64,000 nt of DNA, from contig JAPDRO010000027.1 in the NCBI GenBank assembly GCA_030247885.1, positions 62,001-126,000 on the forward strand, in the 5' to 3' direction. The translations under genes and the position numbers were made by a program. This DNA is from Taxawa tesnikishii (nom. ined.) (lineage: Eukaryota > Ascomycota > Dothideomycetes > Dothideales). This document shows positions 23,368 to 36,500 of the stretch, one piece after another (within the stretch, counting starts at the first letter, position 1; every line of letters starts with the position of its first letter). The notes below the pieces were generated by a model. That model made no database searches, was not told the DNA's origin, and saw only the letters and a list, made by a program, of their open reading frames with translations.

Positions 23368-25038
23368 ATGGCTGCACAAGGCTCAGAGGAAGAACCAGGC
23401 TTCTCGAAGGTTAGCCTCCATCGCCAGGGCCTCAGGAAATGGTTTGACTGAACACTCCCTCAGATCATAATCGTAGGCGCCGGCCCCTCTGGTACCGTTT
23501 ACTCTTCCTTTCTCTCTCTCTCTCTCTTGTCTTCATTCCGTTAATCCTTACAGGCCTGCTCCTTGCGCTCCTTCTCACAACTCTTAACCCCTCCCCAACC
23601 ATCACCCTCCTCGACGCTGCGCGAACCCTTAACACCGCTCCTCGCGCGACCCACTATGGACCTCCGGCCGTCTCCGTCCTTCGCCGCGCCGGCATCCTTG
23701 ACACCGTCCGTGAACGCGGGTTTCTGCCCAAGACTCTCTGTTGGCGGAAACTTGACGGCACGCGGATTGCGGGATTCGATAGGAGTCTGTTGCACACCGA
23801 CCTTGACGGAACAACGACGTTGAATTTGGGAGAGCTTGGACAGTTGATGGTTGATAAACTGAAGGAAAGGGGAGTTGAGATTCTGTGGGGAAGGAAAGTT
23901 GTTGGGGTTGGTGGGCAGGAAGAGGACAGCAACGAGGCGTGGGTTGACGTCGAGGCTGAAGGCGACGAGACGAATGAAAAAAGGAGGGAGAGGCTCGAGG
24001 CTGATTTTGTGGTTGGGTGCGACGGTGGCAACAGTGGTGTGCGCAAGTGTTTGTTTCCTGGCAGGGCAAACTTCCCGGGATTTACGTGGGAGGAGCAGAT
24101 TGTGGCTACCAACGTAGGTTCCTAGCTCTGCTTGCTGTTTGCCGCCTATGGCAGCTGGATGGTGCAGAATGGAGTCATAGTGGAAGATGGTGACTGTGGT
24201 GTGATAGCGGGCTAACGGAGATGCATGCGAACAGACATACTACGATTTCGACCAATTCGGATGGGAGGATACCAACTTCATCATCGATCCCGAACACTGG
24301 TACATGGCCGCGCGGATCAATACCAAGGGTCTGTGGCGTATCAGCTACGGCGAACTACCGGGCTTGTCGGACGACGAACTGCTTGCGCGGCAGCCGATAA
24401 AGTTTGAGAAGATGCTTCCAGGCCATCCCACGCCTGATCAATACAAAGTAGTGAACATAAGCCCATATAAGGTGCATCAGCGCTGCGTGGAAAAGATGGC
24501 GATGGGTAGAGTGGCGTTGGCGGCTGACGCAGCGCACTTGTGTAACCCGTTGTAAGTGGCATTCCTGATATCAAAGGGAAAGGGAACAACTGACAGATTG
24601 CATAGCGGTGGTCTGGGTCTCACAGGCGGCATAGTCGACATCGAAGGTCTTTTCGATTGTCTGCGCGGGATCCATACTCACGTCGCTTCCCCTTCCATCT
24701 TGTCTACCTACTCTTCGGTCAGAATCCAGCGCTGGCGGGACATCATCAACCCCATCTCGAGCTCCAACATTCGTCGCATGTTCGCCTTGGATCCGGACAA
24801 AGCGCTTGAGGAAGACGAGTTCCTGAAGACGGTGAAGAAGGCGGAGGAAGATCGGGAACTGTCAGTCAAGATGCAGACTGCGAGTACCGGGTTGAAATAC
24901 GATTTCACACAGCATTACGAAAGACAAAGCAATGGGGTTGAAGCGAAGGATGAACAAGAGGGAGGAGAAAAGGCCAACGAGCCGGGAAGAATAGATGCAG
25001 AGCAGGCGGTTGGTGTGGTTGCGGCTACGGTCACGTAA
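23368..25038 (+). CDS. FAD-dependent monooxygenase (PHBH/UbiH-type)
   Basis: Exons 23368-23409, 23464-23491 (only 28 bases), 23554-24113, 24235-24551 and 24606-25038 give 459 residues, with all joins in phase. The Rossmann motif IIIVGAGPSGLLLALLL lies near residues 15-31, the DG-type motif FVVGCDGGNSGVRK in the middle, and the second FAD motif GRVALAADAAHLCNPFGGLGL near the join of exons 4 and 5. That makes it a group A aromatic-hydroxylase-like enzyme using FAD and NAD(P)H. In the usual GDAAH motif Ala replaces the first Gly. No signal peptide or membrane anchor is visible. No frame break is needed. Neighbouring genes do not suggest a biosynthetic cluster, so the substrate stays open. Confidence 0.9.
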
Positions 25039-25545
25039 AAGAAAGAGCGCTTGATCTCTGAAGGAGCCATCCGCTGAGGTGTTATGGCGCTACTCGGTAG
25101 AATCCGCTTCTGTCTTCAGAACGCTTCGTGCTACAGATGCACGTACTATGCCTTGCGTGGGATCTTTTGCTTTACTCGCGTTACACAAGCGTACCAAGCA
25201 CGAGCTCCACAGCCCAGTGTTACGCAGGCTGGCCTACGCTCGAGATCTCAGATACGCTCGTGCTCGCGCTGCAGCCCCATATACGATCCTGCTACGGGCA
25301 CTCGCCTGCAGTTGTTAAACAATTAATGCGACGGCATCTTCATTCCTTGGTCTCCTTCAGATAGAACGCTACATAGTTCGTGACTAGTGAGCAACGGCAG
25401 CACACAAGAAACGCCGCATCCCAGTCTCTTACCCTATTCCTGGTCCCGTTCATCCTGCGCATCCCACGCGCACCGTTCTCCGAATAATCTACACAGTCAC
25501 CCTTTGCCTCTCGTTGCTCAACATACTTTCATGAAAAGACAGACC
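25039..25545. other. Intergenic between convergent genes
   Basis: About 500 bases between the stop codons of the FAD monooxygenase (+) and SMC1 (-). It holds two 3' flanks. No repeat or RNA gene recognised. Confidence 0.5.
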
Positions 25546-28500
25546 TTACACAGCCTGATACTTGCGCAGATCCAACGTCAACGCCCTACTGCTGTTGATG
25601 CCTTGATCGCGCATGACACCGACTAGCGTCTCGCTGTTTTGGAAGAGACCCGTCTTCAAACTGATGACGATGAATTGCATCCCCGGTCCAGCGTGCTCCC
25701 GGACATAGTTCGCCAGACGGACCGTATTGGCATGATCGAGCGCGGCATCAACCTCGTCGAGCACAAAGAATGGCGAAGGCTTGTACGTATGAATGGCGAA
25801 GAGCAGAGCCAGCGCCGCCATGGTCTTCTCGCCACCGGAAAGGTGCTCCATGTCACGGAAGCGCTTGAGCGGCGGCATGGCGTGGTACTTGACGCCCGAG
25901 AGGTAAGGCTCATCATCGTCCTCCGTGTGGAGAGCGCTGTGAATGCACGTGTTAGCGTACGTACCTAAATGGCTGTCCCAATCGTCGGGAGCGGACGGGT
26001 GGAGGAGGACTTACGCAACACCACCTAGCGGGAAACTCGCCGTCTTCGTCAGATCCTTGTACACGCGGTCGATGTTGTCCCTGATATACTCGAACGCTTC
26101 CTTGAACGTATCCTCCCTCTTCTGGCGCACGTCCTCAAAAGCCTTCTTCGCGCGATTCGCCGCCCTCATTGCCGTCTGGTAATCCTTCTCCAGTGTGCGG
26201 AGACGGTTCTCAACGCCTTCTAGTCTCTCCACCGCGCGTGTGTTGGGTGCCATCTTGTCCAGTTCGGACTGCAGCTCGCTGATGGCTTCTAGGAGCTGCG
26301 ACTCGCGGCTCGGTGCGTTGTCCTCCTTGAGATCGTCGTCCAGCTCGTCGAAGTCGGGCTTGATGCCGAAATCTTGGACCTCGACACCGCGCTGTGTGCT
26401 GTCTTCGTCAACGTCCATGGTGTCTGGGTCCGCCTCTTCGCCGGTCAAGACGCCTTCGAGAGGAATGCTGTCGATATTGTTGCTCCCTTCGGTAAGTGGG
26501 ATGCTGATCTCCTCAATGCGGCAGCGGCGCAGCAATTGGTATCGCTCTCCACCGGCCTTTTGGACTTCAGTCTCGAGAGCCGTTATAGCTTTGGTAGTCG
26601 CCTCCACATTTTTCGAGCGCTTGGACATCTCGCGGCGCTGTTCAGCCACTCGTTCTGCACGCTCATCGTATTTGGCCTTCTGAGCCGACAGCTGTTCGTT
26701 CAGCTGCTCGAGCTCGGCGTTCAGGGTGTCGAGTTCGCTGTTGAGAGACTCCCTTTCAGCCTCAAGCTCCTCAATTGTCTGTTGGGCGCTGCGTGCGTCA
26801 TTCTCCAGTCTAGTGATGCGGTCTTCGGTGGCTTGCAGACGTTGAGTCTCGAAGGCGAGCTGGTTGTCCAGTCTACTGATTTGCGTAGTAAATTCCAGTT
26901 TTTCTGCGATGCCTCCTGTTGTGCGCTTCCTTGCTGCGCCTCGTACGCCCTAATGTTGGGATATCCAAGTCGTTGGCAGAAAGCAGCAAAGACTGCGTCT
27001 TCCGCTTCTGAGATGGAAGCGGTGAAGGTCTCGAGCTCGGCTCGCAAGTTGGCAAGCCCTTGAGATTGCTCATTATACTTCGGCGTCGCCTCAGCCAACT
27101 GACCTTGTGCAAACTCCAGTTCTCTGCGCTTGCTGGCAATGTTGCGATCCAATGTCTGGAGCTCGTCTTCGGCATACGAGCGACGAGCCTCAAGACCAGA
27201 CAACTCGCCTTGCAAGGTTTCCTCTTCAGCTTGTCGCTGGTGATTGATTGGCAAGGCACGAAGTTCAGCCTCAAGCCTATCCTTGAGCGCCTCAGAGTTC
27301 CTGAGCTCTGCATCGTCCCATCTGCGCGCGCTCCTTGCATCGTTAGGGCCTTGACCACCGGTCATCAAGTCGGCCTTGTGGATGATGGTGCCGTCAAGAG
27401 TGACAGCTTTTGCATCAACACGGCGTTCGTATCGAAGGTGGCGTGCAATGTCCAGATCATCACAGACAATACTGTTACCCAGCGCGTAAAAGATGGCACG
27501 CTCCACGGAGTTGTCGTACTCCACCGTGTCAACAGCCAGGCGCATACCTCTGTGCATTCCCTTTAGATTAGAGTCCGGAGCCTTATGAATGATAGTATCC
27601 AAGGGGATGAAGGTAGCTTGGCCAGCGCGCTTGTCACGAAGATAGTCGATGCAGTCCTTTGCCGTCTTTTCCGTATCCACGACAATGGAATCGTGGTGAC
27701 GACCAAGAACTGTGCTGACAGCGACAGCGTACTTCTTCTGCTTCGGCCGGCACAAACTCCAAAGCTGACCCTTGACGCCTGGATAGATTCGCTTCATCTC
27801 CGCAACAGTCTCCCTGGCACGAGCCTCCTTTTCCGACTCCTGACGCGCACCGCGCGCGTCCGCGATTTGATAAAGAACCTCCCTCAACTTCTCGTCGAGC
27901 TCGGTACGTTTCTGGTTGGTGCGGAGCCGCTCTGAGGTCAGCGCGTTGAAATCCCTCTTCTTGGCATCAATTTCCTGTTTTGTTGATCGGATACCTGAGT
28001 TGACTTCGCTGCGTCGTGACTCCAGCTCAGATATCTCGTTCTCCAATCTTTCGATCTGGGTTTGAGTGAAGTCCACCTTGCTCTTCAGACTGTTCACGGT
28101 CTCCTCATCCGTTCGCAACTGACGGGTGATGTTGTCGGCCCTGATCTGGTCGCCCGCAACCTGCCGAGTCACTTCGCCACGGAGGCGGTTGTACTCCTGA
28201 AGATCCGCGTCACTCAACTCACGTCCGGCTTGCTGTTGCTGCGCACGCCACTGTTCTTCCCACCGGGTCTGGGCTCGCTGCACCGTCGATAAATCTTTTC
28301 TGAAAGCATCGACCTGTCGTGACTGAGCATCTCTTTCTTTTGGATGTCTGCAACACGCTTCCGGGAGGTTTCAGCTTTCTTGTTTGAGATGGAGATCTTC
28401 TCGTCGATCGGAACAAGACCGTTCTCTTTCTCTTCGACATCCTTCTCTTTGCGCTTGATGTCGCGCTCAATCTTGCTGACTGCGCGTCCGGTCTTAGCCT

Positions 28501-29537
28501 GGTCTCGCATAGCCTCTTCAAGCCTAGTTTGGTAGGATTCGACATTGCGCCTGTGCTCTTTCAACTCCTCATTGTGCCTCTCTATCTCGGCGCCCGACTG
28601 TTCGATCACGCGCTGGAAATGATAGAGCTTCCAGAGTACGTGTGTGACAACGGCTCGATCCTTCTCATCCGCTTTGCGGTTGTAGTCGTCCGCTTCGCGC
28701 TTCTGCTCCTGGTACTGTTTGACTTCCGAGTTGATGCTTCTGCGCTGGTCCAGCTTGAAGCGCTGTTCCTCATCCGCCTTTTCCGCCTCTTCCTTGAGGC
28801 GATCGTAGTCGGCCTTGTATTCCAGAGAGCCACTGATCTGCTCGATCAGGCGTGTAAGATCCCTTGCGCTTTGCGACGCGACCGCTTCCACATCACCTTG
28901 GAAGACGAGGAAGTTGCGCGCCTTGATCAGGATGTTCTCGTTCTCCAGGGCGTCGTTGTACTGCTTTGCAGTGACAACGCGATCGTTGATGCGATACTCG
29001 GATTGACCCGAAGAAGTGATGCTGCGCTTCCAAGCCTGTTCATCTCCTGCGTCATCTTCGTATACCGCCATCACCCAGGCTGTGGTAGGATCGTTGCGCT
29101 GAGTGCTTTCCTGCGTTTCCACATCGTCGCCGTTCTCGTCGTCTCCTTCCTCTGCTTGACCGTCGTCGCCATCCTGTGCGCCTTCGGTAGCTGTTCCGTC
29201 TGCAGCAATTCGAGAGTGTTTCAGGACGCGGCCACGATAAACCAGGTCGCGTAGGTGTGTGGATCGGAGATGCGACGACTTGATTCCCAACACGAAGGAA
29301 ATGGCGTCCATGCTGTGAAGCATGTGAGCAGCTTGCCGCGACGCGTGTTATTTGATACGTACGAATTTGACTTTCCAGAGCCATTTGGACCAATGACGGA
29401 GGTGAAGTAGGAGTCACCAAACAGCATAACATGGTGGCCCTTGTAGGACTTGAAGTCTGTGGCGCGTCAGAGTGAGCGGGTAATTGTATGCGCCGGTGGC
29501 ACTTGCTGTAGAGCTCAAGGCGCACGAGTTTTCCCAT
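25546..29537 (-). CDS. SMC1: Cohesin subunit Smc1
   Basis: Exons 29537-29507, 29456-29363, 29312-26015 and 25936-25546 give about 1271 residues, close to yeast Smc1 (1225). Walker A is GPNGSGKS at residues 33-40. Next come MDAISFVLG, a long coiled coil, and a hinge (KQKKYAVAVSTVLG...SIVVDTEKTAKDCI, near 530-680). A second coiled coil leads to the ABC signature LSGGEKT and Walker B FFVLDEVDAALDHAN. It pairs with Smc3 in the ring that holds sister chromatids. The first intron is GC-AG: the donor GCAAGT at 29506 is the only one giving the conserved LELYNFKSY. Two one-base losses interrupt the frame, at 28333-28340 and 26899-26903, both in A runs on the coding strand. Adding one base at each restores the coiled-coil sequence. 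It is divergent from GPC1. Confidence 0.95.
29457..29506 (-). other. GC-AG intron in SMC1
   Basis: A 50-base intron whose donor reads GCAAGT and whose acceptor reads CCACAG. Splicing here splits the Asn codon (A|AC) of the conserved NFKSY motif. No GT donor nearby gives a conserved junction. Confidence 0.75.
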
Positions 29538-30194
29538 GTTGGCCTGGCTTGTGTAGCGGTCGGTGTGCAACGTCGAAGAACCAACGCTTCAGTATGCAGT
29601 GCAATGGAACAATATGGTCAGTGGTGGTATTGAGGTGGGAGGAGGGCTCGTTGGTGGGTAAGCGTGAGTGAGTGGTACAGGACTTTGGGGCGTGTCGAAT
29701 GTCCCGCGTGCGCGTCTGGGTCCGTGTCCGACGCGTTTGCGGAAGCGTGGAAGCGGAAAGTGGACCGGAAAGTGAACCGGAAAGTGAACCGGAACGCGTT
29801 CGCGCCTTTTGCAATTGATAAGCGAGCACCGAGGCACGAAGGCACAGAGGGCACAGAGGGGCACAGAGGGCGCTCATGCATATGACGTGCCTGGTCGAAT
29901 CGTTCACGCACGCTGGCTGCTGGCCACTTTCTCTCTTGCGTACAACACGGCAGACATCTCGTACCTCTGTATACCGCAGTAGCACGCTTTCATGGGGAAT
30001 GCCCAAGCGCTTACAACAACCTCTTACCTGTCATCGACCCGAACCTGCCTCTGAAAGATCAGCAGAACACATCGTTTCGAAAAGCCGAGGAGCTCCATCA
30101 CATGCAACTTCAAGCTCTCTGACCCTGACCTGCCCTCTACAGTACCTCCTCTTCTCGTCATTCTGATTCTACAAAACTCCGCAGTACCACCAAC
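29538..30194. promoter_or_regulatory. Divergent intergenic region SMC1 / GPC1
   Basis: About 650 bases holding both promoters. A 12-base tandem of the form GGAAAGTGAACC (about three copies, 29755-29795) and a GGGCACAGA tandem (about 29836-29872) lie near the middle. No other motif stands out. Confidence 0.6.
29755..29872. repeat. Two short tandem repeats
   Basis: About three copies of GGAAAGTGAACC (29755-29795) and, 40 bases on, three copies of a GGCACAGAG unit (29836-29872). Confidence 0.75.
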
Positions 30195-31774
30195 ATGTCC
30201 GAACCGATCGCAATACCCAATCCAAAATCTGTACCTGAAACAGCTTCCTCTGCGTCTACAGGTAGTTCACCTCCCAGCTCCGACTACCTCTCCGCTGGCT
30301 ACAGCTACGGATCGTCAGGATACCCAATGACCCCCTCGACGCCAGGACTGCTGTCCAGGACCTCGTCTCAACTGAGCCTCAATGAGCAGGACGACGAGGC
30401 ATACCCGCCGCTCGACCGCCTCACCATGTTCGACATTCTGGAGAACTTGGCCCTCCCACAGCGGCTTGATCGCATCCAAGCATCCCTATCTGCCCAGGCA
30501 GAAAAGGTCCGGAGGCAACAGCAAAAGATCAAATCGACGGGACTCACCGCGAAAGACAAGGTTGTCGAGGAGTGGAGGAGACGGATACCACCAACAGCAG
30601 ACGAACAGCTGGACAAGTACAAGAAGCGCATGCGTGAAAACGTCGAGCGGATAAATAAGAGATGGTCCGACGCCAAAGCCGTCACAGTGCGGGAGAAGGT
30701 CTCGTTCATCGCTGGCGTTCTGAACATCTTCATCTCTGGCTACTTGGTGGGAGCCTTCCCGGAGTGGTTCCACTACTGGTATACCTTGCAACTCTGCTAC
30801 TTTATGCCCATACGATGGTATACTTATCACAAGATTGGCTACCACTACTTCTTGGCGGATCTGTGCTACTTCGTCAACCTTCTCATGCTCGTCTCGATCT
30901 GGTTCTTCCCCAACAGCAAACGCTTGTTCATCAGCACTTACTGCCTGGCTTTCGGAAACAACGCGGTGGCGATAGCGATGTGGAGGAACTCGCTGGTATT
31001 CCACTCTTTGGACAAAGTCACCAGGTACGAGAAAGTGAGGAAATCCGTCGGGCGCATTGCTAATTTCGCTCCCGCTCCAGTCTCTTCATCCACATCATGC
31101 CATGCGTGACCCTCCACTGCCTCGTCCATCTTATCTCTCCTGAGATGCAGAAGGCAAACTTCCCGGCGATTTACAACATCATCTATTCTAAGCCTGGGTC
31201 TCCTGAACACTACACTCTCGGAGCCATGGTTGTGTGGGCTACCTGCCCTTATGCCTTGTGGCAACTGAGTTACCATTTCTTAATTACCGTCCGCCGTCGT
31301 GACAAGATTGCCGCCGGTGAGCATCTTCCATCTTTCTGCATGTTTTCTTCCCACACTAATCCACCTTCAGGTCGCCCAACCTCCTTTACCTGGCTCCGCA
31401 AATCTTACGCCAAAAACTTTCTCGGAAAACTCGTGCTCTCTCTACCCGACCCGCTTCAAGAGCCTGCATTCATGATGATCCAGTACCTTTACGCCCTCCT
31501 CACCATGCTGCCATGTCCGATCTGGTTCTGGTACCGGTGGGCTTCCGCTTCGTTCCTGATGACTGTCTTCACATGGGCCACGTATAACGGCGCGACTTAC
31601 TATATCGACGTCTTCGGTAAGCGCATGGAGAAGGAGCTCGAGAAACTCAAGAAGGACGTCCAGAAGTGGCAAAACACCCCAGAGGGCAGGATAGTTATTG
31701 ACGATAAGGGGATTACGAGCAACATTGATCGAGGCGTTAAAGTTGAAGGCAGAGCAAAGAGGATGAAGGTCTGA
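30195..31774 (+). CDS. GPC1: Glycerophosphocholine acyltransferase Gpc1 (DUF2838)
   Basis: Exons 30195-31024, 31081-31316 and 31371-31774 give 489 residues in an unbroken frame. It matches the DUF2838 family, of which yeast YGR149W/Gpc1 acylates glycerophosphocholine with acyl-CoA to make lyso-phosphatidylcholine in the ER, recycling choline head groups. The N-terminal 120 residues are Ser/Pro-rich and disordered. Multiple membrane segments follow from about residue 175, including FIAGVLNIFISGYLVGAF, FVNLLMLVSIWFF and YALLTMLPCPIWFWYRWASA. Conserved family features visible include PEWFHYWYT, the motif MPIRWYTYHKIGYHYFLADLCYF, and the segment LVHLISPEMQKANFPAIYN. The C-terminus is a charged cytosolic tail. 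Both introns are short with standard GT-AG ends. Confidence 0.92.
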
Positions 31775-33100
31775 AGAGTCAGAGCACGGATGATATTCCT
31801 CTTTTGGACCAGAAGGAGGGGACAACGGCGAGGGGGAGAATGAGATGAACGCGCAAGGCGTGAGGCAGAGGTAATAATGTAAGGGCTGCGCATTCCCGTG
31901 ACGGGCGGGGAACGGTTGTTGTATGGGAATCACGAAGAAAATCGTTTTGGTTTGACGAGAACGCTGGCTTGGCGCTGGATTGGACCCCGGTACCGGTTGT
32001 TATACCCTCTTCGCAATTCGTTCTTCGTCATTTGGCACTTTGTTGCTCGGCGGGGATATGCGGCCAGTAGATGAAGCAAAGCATGTTCGTCCTTGAGGGA
32101 CTTACGAGACCAAGAACAAGGCACCGTTCTACATCAACTAAAACCTGCATATTTGTTGACACCCTCGTTCAAGAGTAGGGCGGACGAGCTGCTGTCGCCC
32201 TCTATCCAGACCGGACGAGCATCTAGCAAGGATTTTCACGCAAAGGCACCAACATAACTCAAGGAGTCACCCATCTCGCATCTGGATAGAGATCCAAAGC
32301 AACAATCAAGATCCCGAGAACGGTCCACCAACGGGGGCACAGACGGGCCTCTTCACGAAGGAGGCACGCAAGACCCAGTCGCAATCCTTCTGATGTAGGA
32401 CGACGTCCTCTGCAAAAAGTTCTGCATTCGTATGAGCATTTTCGGAGAAAAGTGAAACGAAAGCCCGAGAGCGATTGCTACATGGCCACTCTGACGAGCC
32501 TCTCTACTCCCTGGCACGCAACATGCGGTGAGACTTCTTTCGCACAACCAGATACCACCCTAGTACGAGTTTGAGTTGTGATAGTCTACTACACGTCCGT
32601 GCCGTATAGAACAAGAGAGATGATCATGCTTCCACTTAGCTGTCTATCCAAGGCCGCGGGCCAGGTAGCGCTCTCTCCTCTGGCCATGCGGCAATTATGT
32701 AACGAAGTTTAGTGAAGCTCAAGAAGGAGGTAGTTATGGTCTTAGAGAGCAAAACAAGAAATGACGGCAGTTTTGGGTTGTGTAACGTTTGCTCGGAGAA
32801 CTCGTGCAAGGGCAAGGCAAGCTCGTGCCAACAACGCTTACGCTCACGCTCAGCCATGTACATGCTCGTGCCACACACGCTCATACTCCAATCATTTTGA
32901 GCCCAAAACGTTTCATCATATGTGCATGAGGTGGAGGACCTGTCTACATCCTGAAGCCAGAAAACATCGCTCAGCAAAAACCACAATCGTATACCGCTAC
33001 ACATCAACCATATCCGTAACACATGGCCTTGACAAGCCACGCCGAATCAGTACAGCCGAACCGGCCACACTGCCATTCCGAATCCGGGCAAGGTCAGGTA
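31775..33100. other. Intergenic between convergent genes
   Basis: About 1.3 kb between the GPC1 stop codon and the stop codon of the isoprenoid-synthase-like gene. Open frames are short with no domain. No repeat seen. Confidence 0.5.
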
Positions 33101-34593
33101 TCAGAGGATCTCCAACTGGCGCATCAGGTCCAGAGGCAGAACGCTGTGCCGCTCCAGCCCCTCGACCATCTGCGGCGACAACTTCTCCGCGTTGCGCGCC
33201 ACACCAACCAGAAACTCAAACGTCAGTCTTCCACGGATCAAGTGTACGAGCCCTTCCCTGGCCGTGGCACCAGGGTCACCGCCACCACTGCCCGTCTTCT
33301 TCAGCGTCTCCGTGTGGCCGTCGCGTTCAAATGCCTCCTGGAAGTACCACAGCAGCCACTCGACAACCGCGTCCAGGCTCTCGCCCCTCTCGTGCAACAA
33401 GTTGAACGCCGTGTACTGACCGACCGCCAGATCCTCATCTACTGTTCTCGCATCATTTACGAACTGCACTACGGCGCCGAAATGGCTTGCGAAGACGTCC
33501 TCGTCGTGGCTGACTGGGACGCCACTGCCCGGGTTGGCGAGATGTGCGTCACAGAGCAGCTGCAGCGCGCCCTTTGCACTGTCACGTCCCAGACTGCCCC
33601 AAAACCGGGAACTGGACGGCCGTGAATGGGTCCGCCAAGCTGGAGTCCCGAAGCGATCTGCGCGTGGAGCAGCGCGGACATGAGCGCGTAGACCTTCGGG
33701 TGCTCTGCACGCGGCCATTCGTCCTCGATGAGTTGAAACATATGCCAAACTCGAGACTCATGAAGGGTACCGTTGGGCTGGCTGTCGCCGTGCGAGACCA
33801 GACGACTGAAGCGAGCCGCGAAGTCCTTGCGTACCGACTTGGGAATCGAGGTGTCGTCCAGAACGTCATCGGTGAGTGGATATAAAAGACTGAACCCGAG
33901 CATGGTATTGGTGAGTCGGGCGGGGTGACCACGCAGTTGCTGGAAGTACAGCATGGGCCAGACATTGCTGGCTGCACGTTGGATATCGCGGTGGCACATA
34001 TCTGGCACGTGCCGGAGCGCGAGGGAGATAAAGGTTGCAAGTTCCGTTCTCATTTCCTTGTGGAGTTGTTGCACGGCCGGAGAGAAGTCCGTGCTTCGAG
34101 AGACTATCATATCCCAGACATCTTCGACAAAGACCGCGCCTGGTCTGGAGTTTCGGAGTGCTTCGATGTCTCCAATGACTTGGAGGCGCTGTTGAGGATT
34201 CAATGGGTTGGCCAAAAGAGATGCCGAGAGAGAGATAGATGCGGCGAGCCCGCTGAGCACCGGCATCTTGCAAACATCGAGGCATATCTCATCGCCTCCG
34301 GCACCGCATGTCACGCGCTGGCTGTCTTTTGGTCCAGGTCTGCTGGTGTGTGTGGCCTGCAACCGTGATACAGACTTCTCCGCTTTGTGGAATTGTTCCG
34401 GTTCAGGATCGACGCTATGGAACCACGGGTCGACTATCTTGGACCGGAATGCCACTACCAATGGTATAGTGCAGAGCAATGCTACAAACAGCAGCAGTAT
34501 AAGAATCCTGGCGAAGAGATACGGAAAGCCATGGCTTAGATCCAGAACCAGGATACCTCCCAGAAGGTTGCTGACGGGGTACAGTAGACTCAT
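33101..34593 (-). CDS. Class I isoprenoid-synthase-like protein with N-terminal membrane anchor
   Basis: About 497 residues from the start at 34593 (MSLLYPVSNLL), chosen because it directly precedes a strong membrane helix (FARILILLLFVALLCTIPLVVAF). The rest is alpha-helical. LYPLTDDVLDD at 33836-33880 resembles the first Asp-rich motif of class I isoprenoid synthases. QFVNDARTVDEDLAVGQYTAF, downstream at about 33410-33465, resembles the second metal-binding motif of the same fold. The family is inferred from these two motifs and their spacing; I do not recognise a named enzyme. The frame breaks at 33597-33600 (C4 on the plus strand). One added base joins GFG to GSLGRDSAKGALQLLCDAHL. Convergent with GPC1. 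Confidence 0.65.
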
Positions 34594-36500
34594 AGTACTG
34601 TTGAGCGGTTGTGAAATGAACGATGTCTTGTTGGTACGGTTCTGGAGATTCCTATAGACGGCTAGACGGCTTACGATGTGGTTTGTATTTGAATTGGAGA
34701 TGGAGAATGTACGTAACTCTAAAGGAAGCCATTCCTTTGGTCGGACGTGATATATAACCAAACCTTGTGAGGCTCAGGGGAAGCTTTTTCCTTGCTAGCC
34801 ACCTCTCCCCAGAAGCTGTTGCTACATTGTGGCTAGGAGACGTGCTGAAGCCTCGAGGTCTGCGCTAGCAGGGCAGGAGGAAAGCGAACAACAACGGTTT
34901 GGTGACACCCGACGAAATGGAAGCGAAGCTCACTGCCGATAGGTGTGTGTTCTTCATGACCGTTGACACGTGCTGTGGCTAGCCGTTGGCGATGTTGCTA
35001 GAACGGCATTTCCCGAAATGAACCGGTGGCAGGAACCTTGGTTTTATTCTTCGACGTTGGGTAGAACACAGCAACACATGCTGTGGTTTGCTTGTAGGCA
35101 GAGGAGATTGCTTGTTTCCTGGCCAGCCAGCCAGACGTAGTGCTTTACCAACCTTGTCGACGACGGAACCTGTGATGTTGTGGTGGCTCAATGGCTTAAC
35201 ATCTGCCGAGGCCACTTCTGTCATGGACAACTGCGACGGACCGTCGAAGAATTCCGAACCATACAGTGCCGAAGGTTCGTCCGACAATGTCTGCATGCGT
35301 GTGAACGTACGCAGGGGCTCGACGGCACAGTGGTCAGATCTTGGCGAGGCTGGTCCTTCCTTTGGCGATAGTGATGGTCGTTGTTGAGCTGCATAACCGG
35401 TGCGGCGCATGGACGATCATGGCGCCCCGCTCGTGATATCGTGCGTTCCGTCATGGTACGCGCAATGGATGGCGATATATGCCAGCCGCTTCCCGGCGCG
35501 GATATCGAGCAGCTCGCGATGCCGTGGCTGAGTGCTCCTGTTTTTGGAAGCTTCGACGAGGGGTTGGATACGCAGATGGCAGGATCGCTACCAGAAACAG
35601 CTTCTCACCTCCGCAGACGTCTAGCGTAGAGGCTAGGCTAGTCAAGGCTCAGATGCTCGAACATCGAGCCTGATAGGCAGGGTCTGGAGCGGATCGTCCA
35701 AAGGCTCTCCCCACAGCGAAGGGCGAAGACAACTGAGCCGCATCATCGTTTGTCAAGAGGGCTGTCACTGTCACATCACGAGGCCAGTCCCGGCGGAGCT
35801 GATCGTGTAGCTTGGGAGAAAAGAGGAAGGGAAGGTGGGAAACTGGGAGTGCCGGTCAGTGTGCGGTAGTTCATCGTCTTGGCGCGTCCGGCCGACCGTC
35901 CGGCGCGCTGCGGCTCGACCCGACCCTGTCGGCAAACCCTCTTCTCTCTGGCCTCCTCTCGTTCAGTCGCATTCCTAACTTTCCGGGAGTCACGATACCG
36001 AACGAGCTCGGTATCGTAGAGGGAAAAGTCATCACGACACAAAACATAAACAGGCAGCAGATATGTCAGGTACCTTATGCATCCATTCCTTCTTTCTCGG
36101 GCTTGCATGCAAGTCTTCACTTCCACGCAAGACGGTTGCATTTCTCCGAATCAGTTGACTTTCTCCAATCTATAGCAACTATGGATCTTGCGTCTCTCGG
36201 AGCTCGATCGTAAGTGGTATGAGGTTGGATGGATACACAGGTTCAACGCGAGATTGCTTTCTTTTTGATACAAGAAAAGGCATATGTACAACCTAACATA
36301 AAGGAAAAAAAAAAGAGGAATTCCAGATAGCTCCCAGATGAAAACGATTCATATTCCCGCGCGCGCCTCCACCTCCCTGCCCATAGTGTGGCAGGTCCTC
36401 GTTACGATTAGGGAGGGTGTTGTCCCATGGCTCTCCCTCTCCGGCTTTTGCTGAGGGTGATAATCGAGCCGTCCGGCAGCCTGCGTCGTTGCGAGCATAC
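34594..36500. other. Gene-free stretch
   Basis: About 1.9 kb. Candidate frames on both strands (the longest about 140 codons, minus strand, 34979-35410) have no domain and poor composition, so none is called. The left end should hold the promoter of the gene at 33101-34593. Confidence 0.5.
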
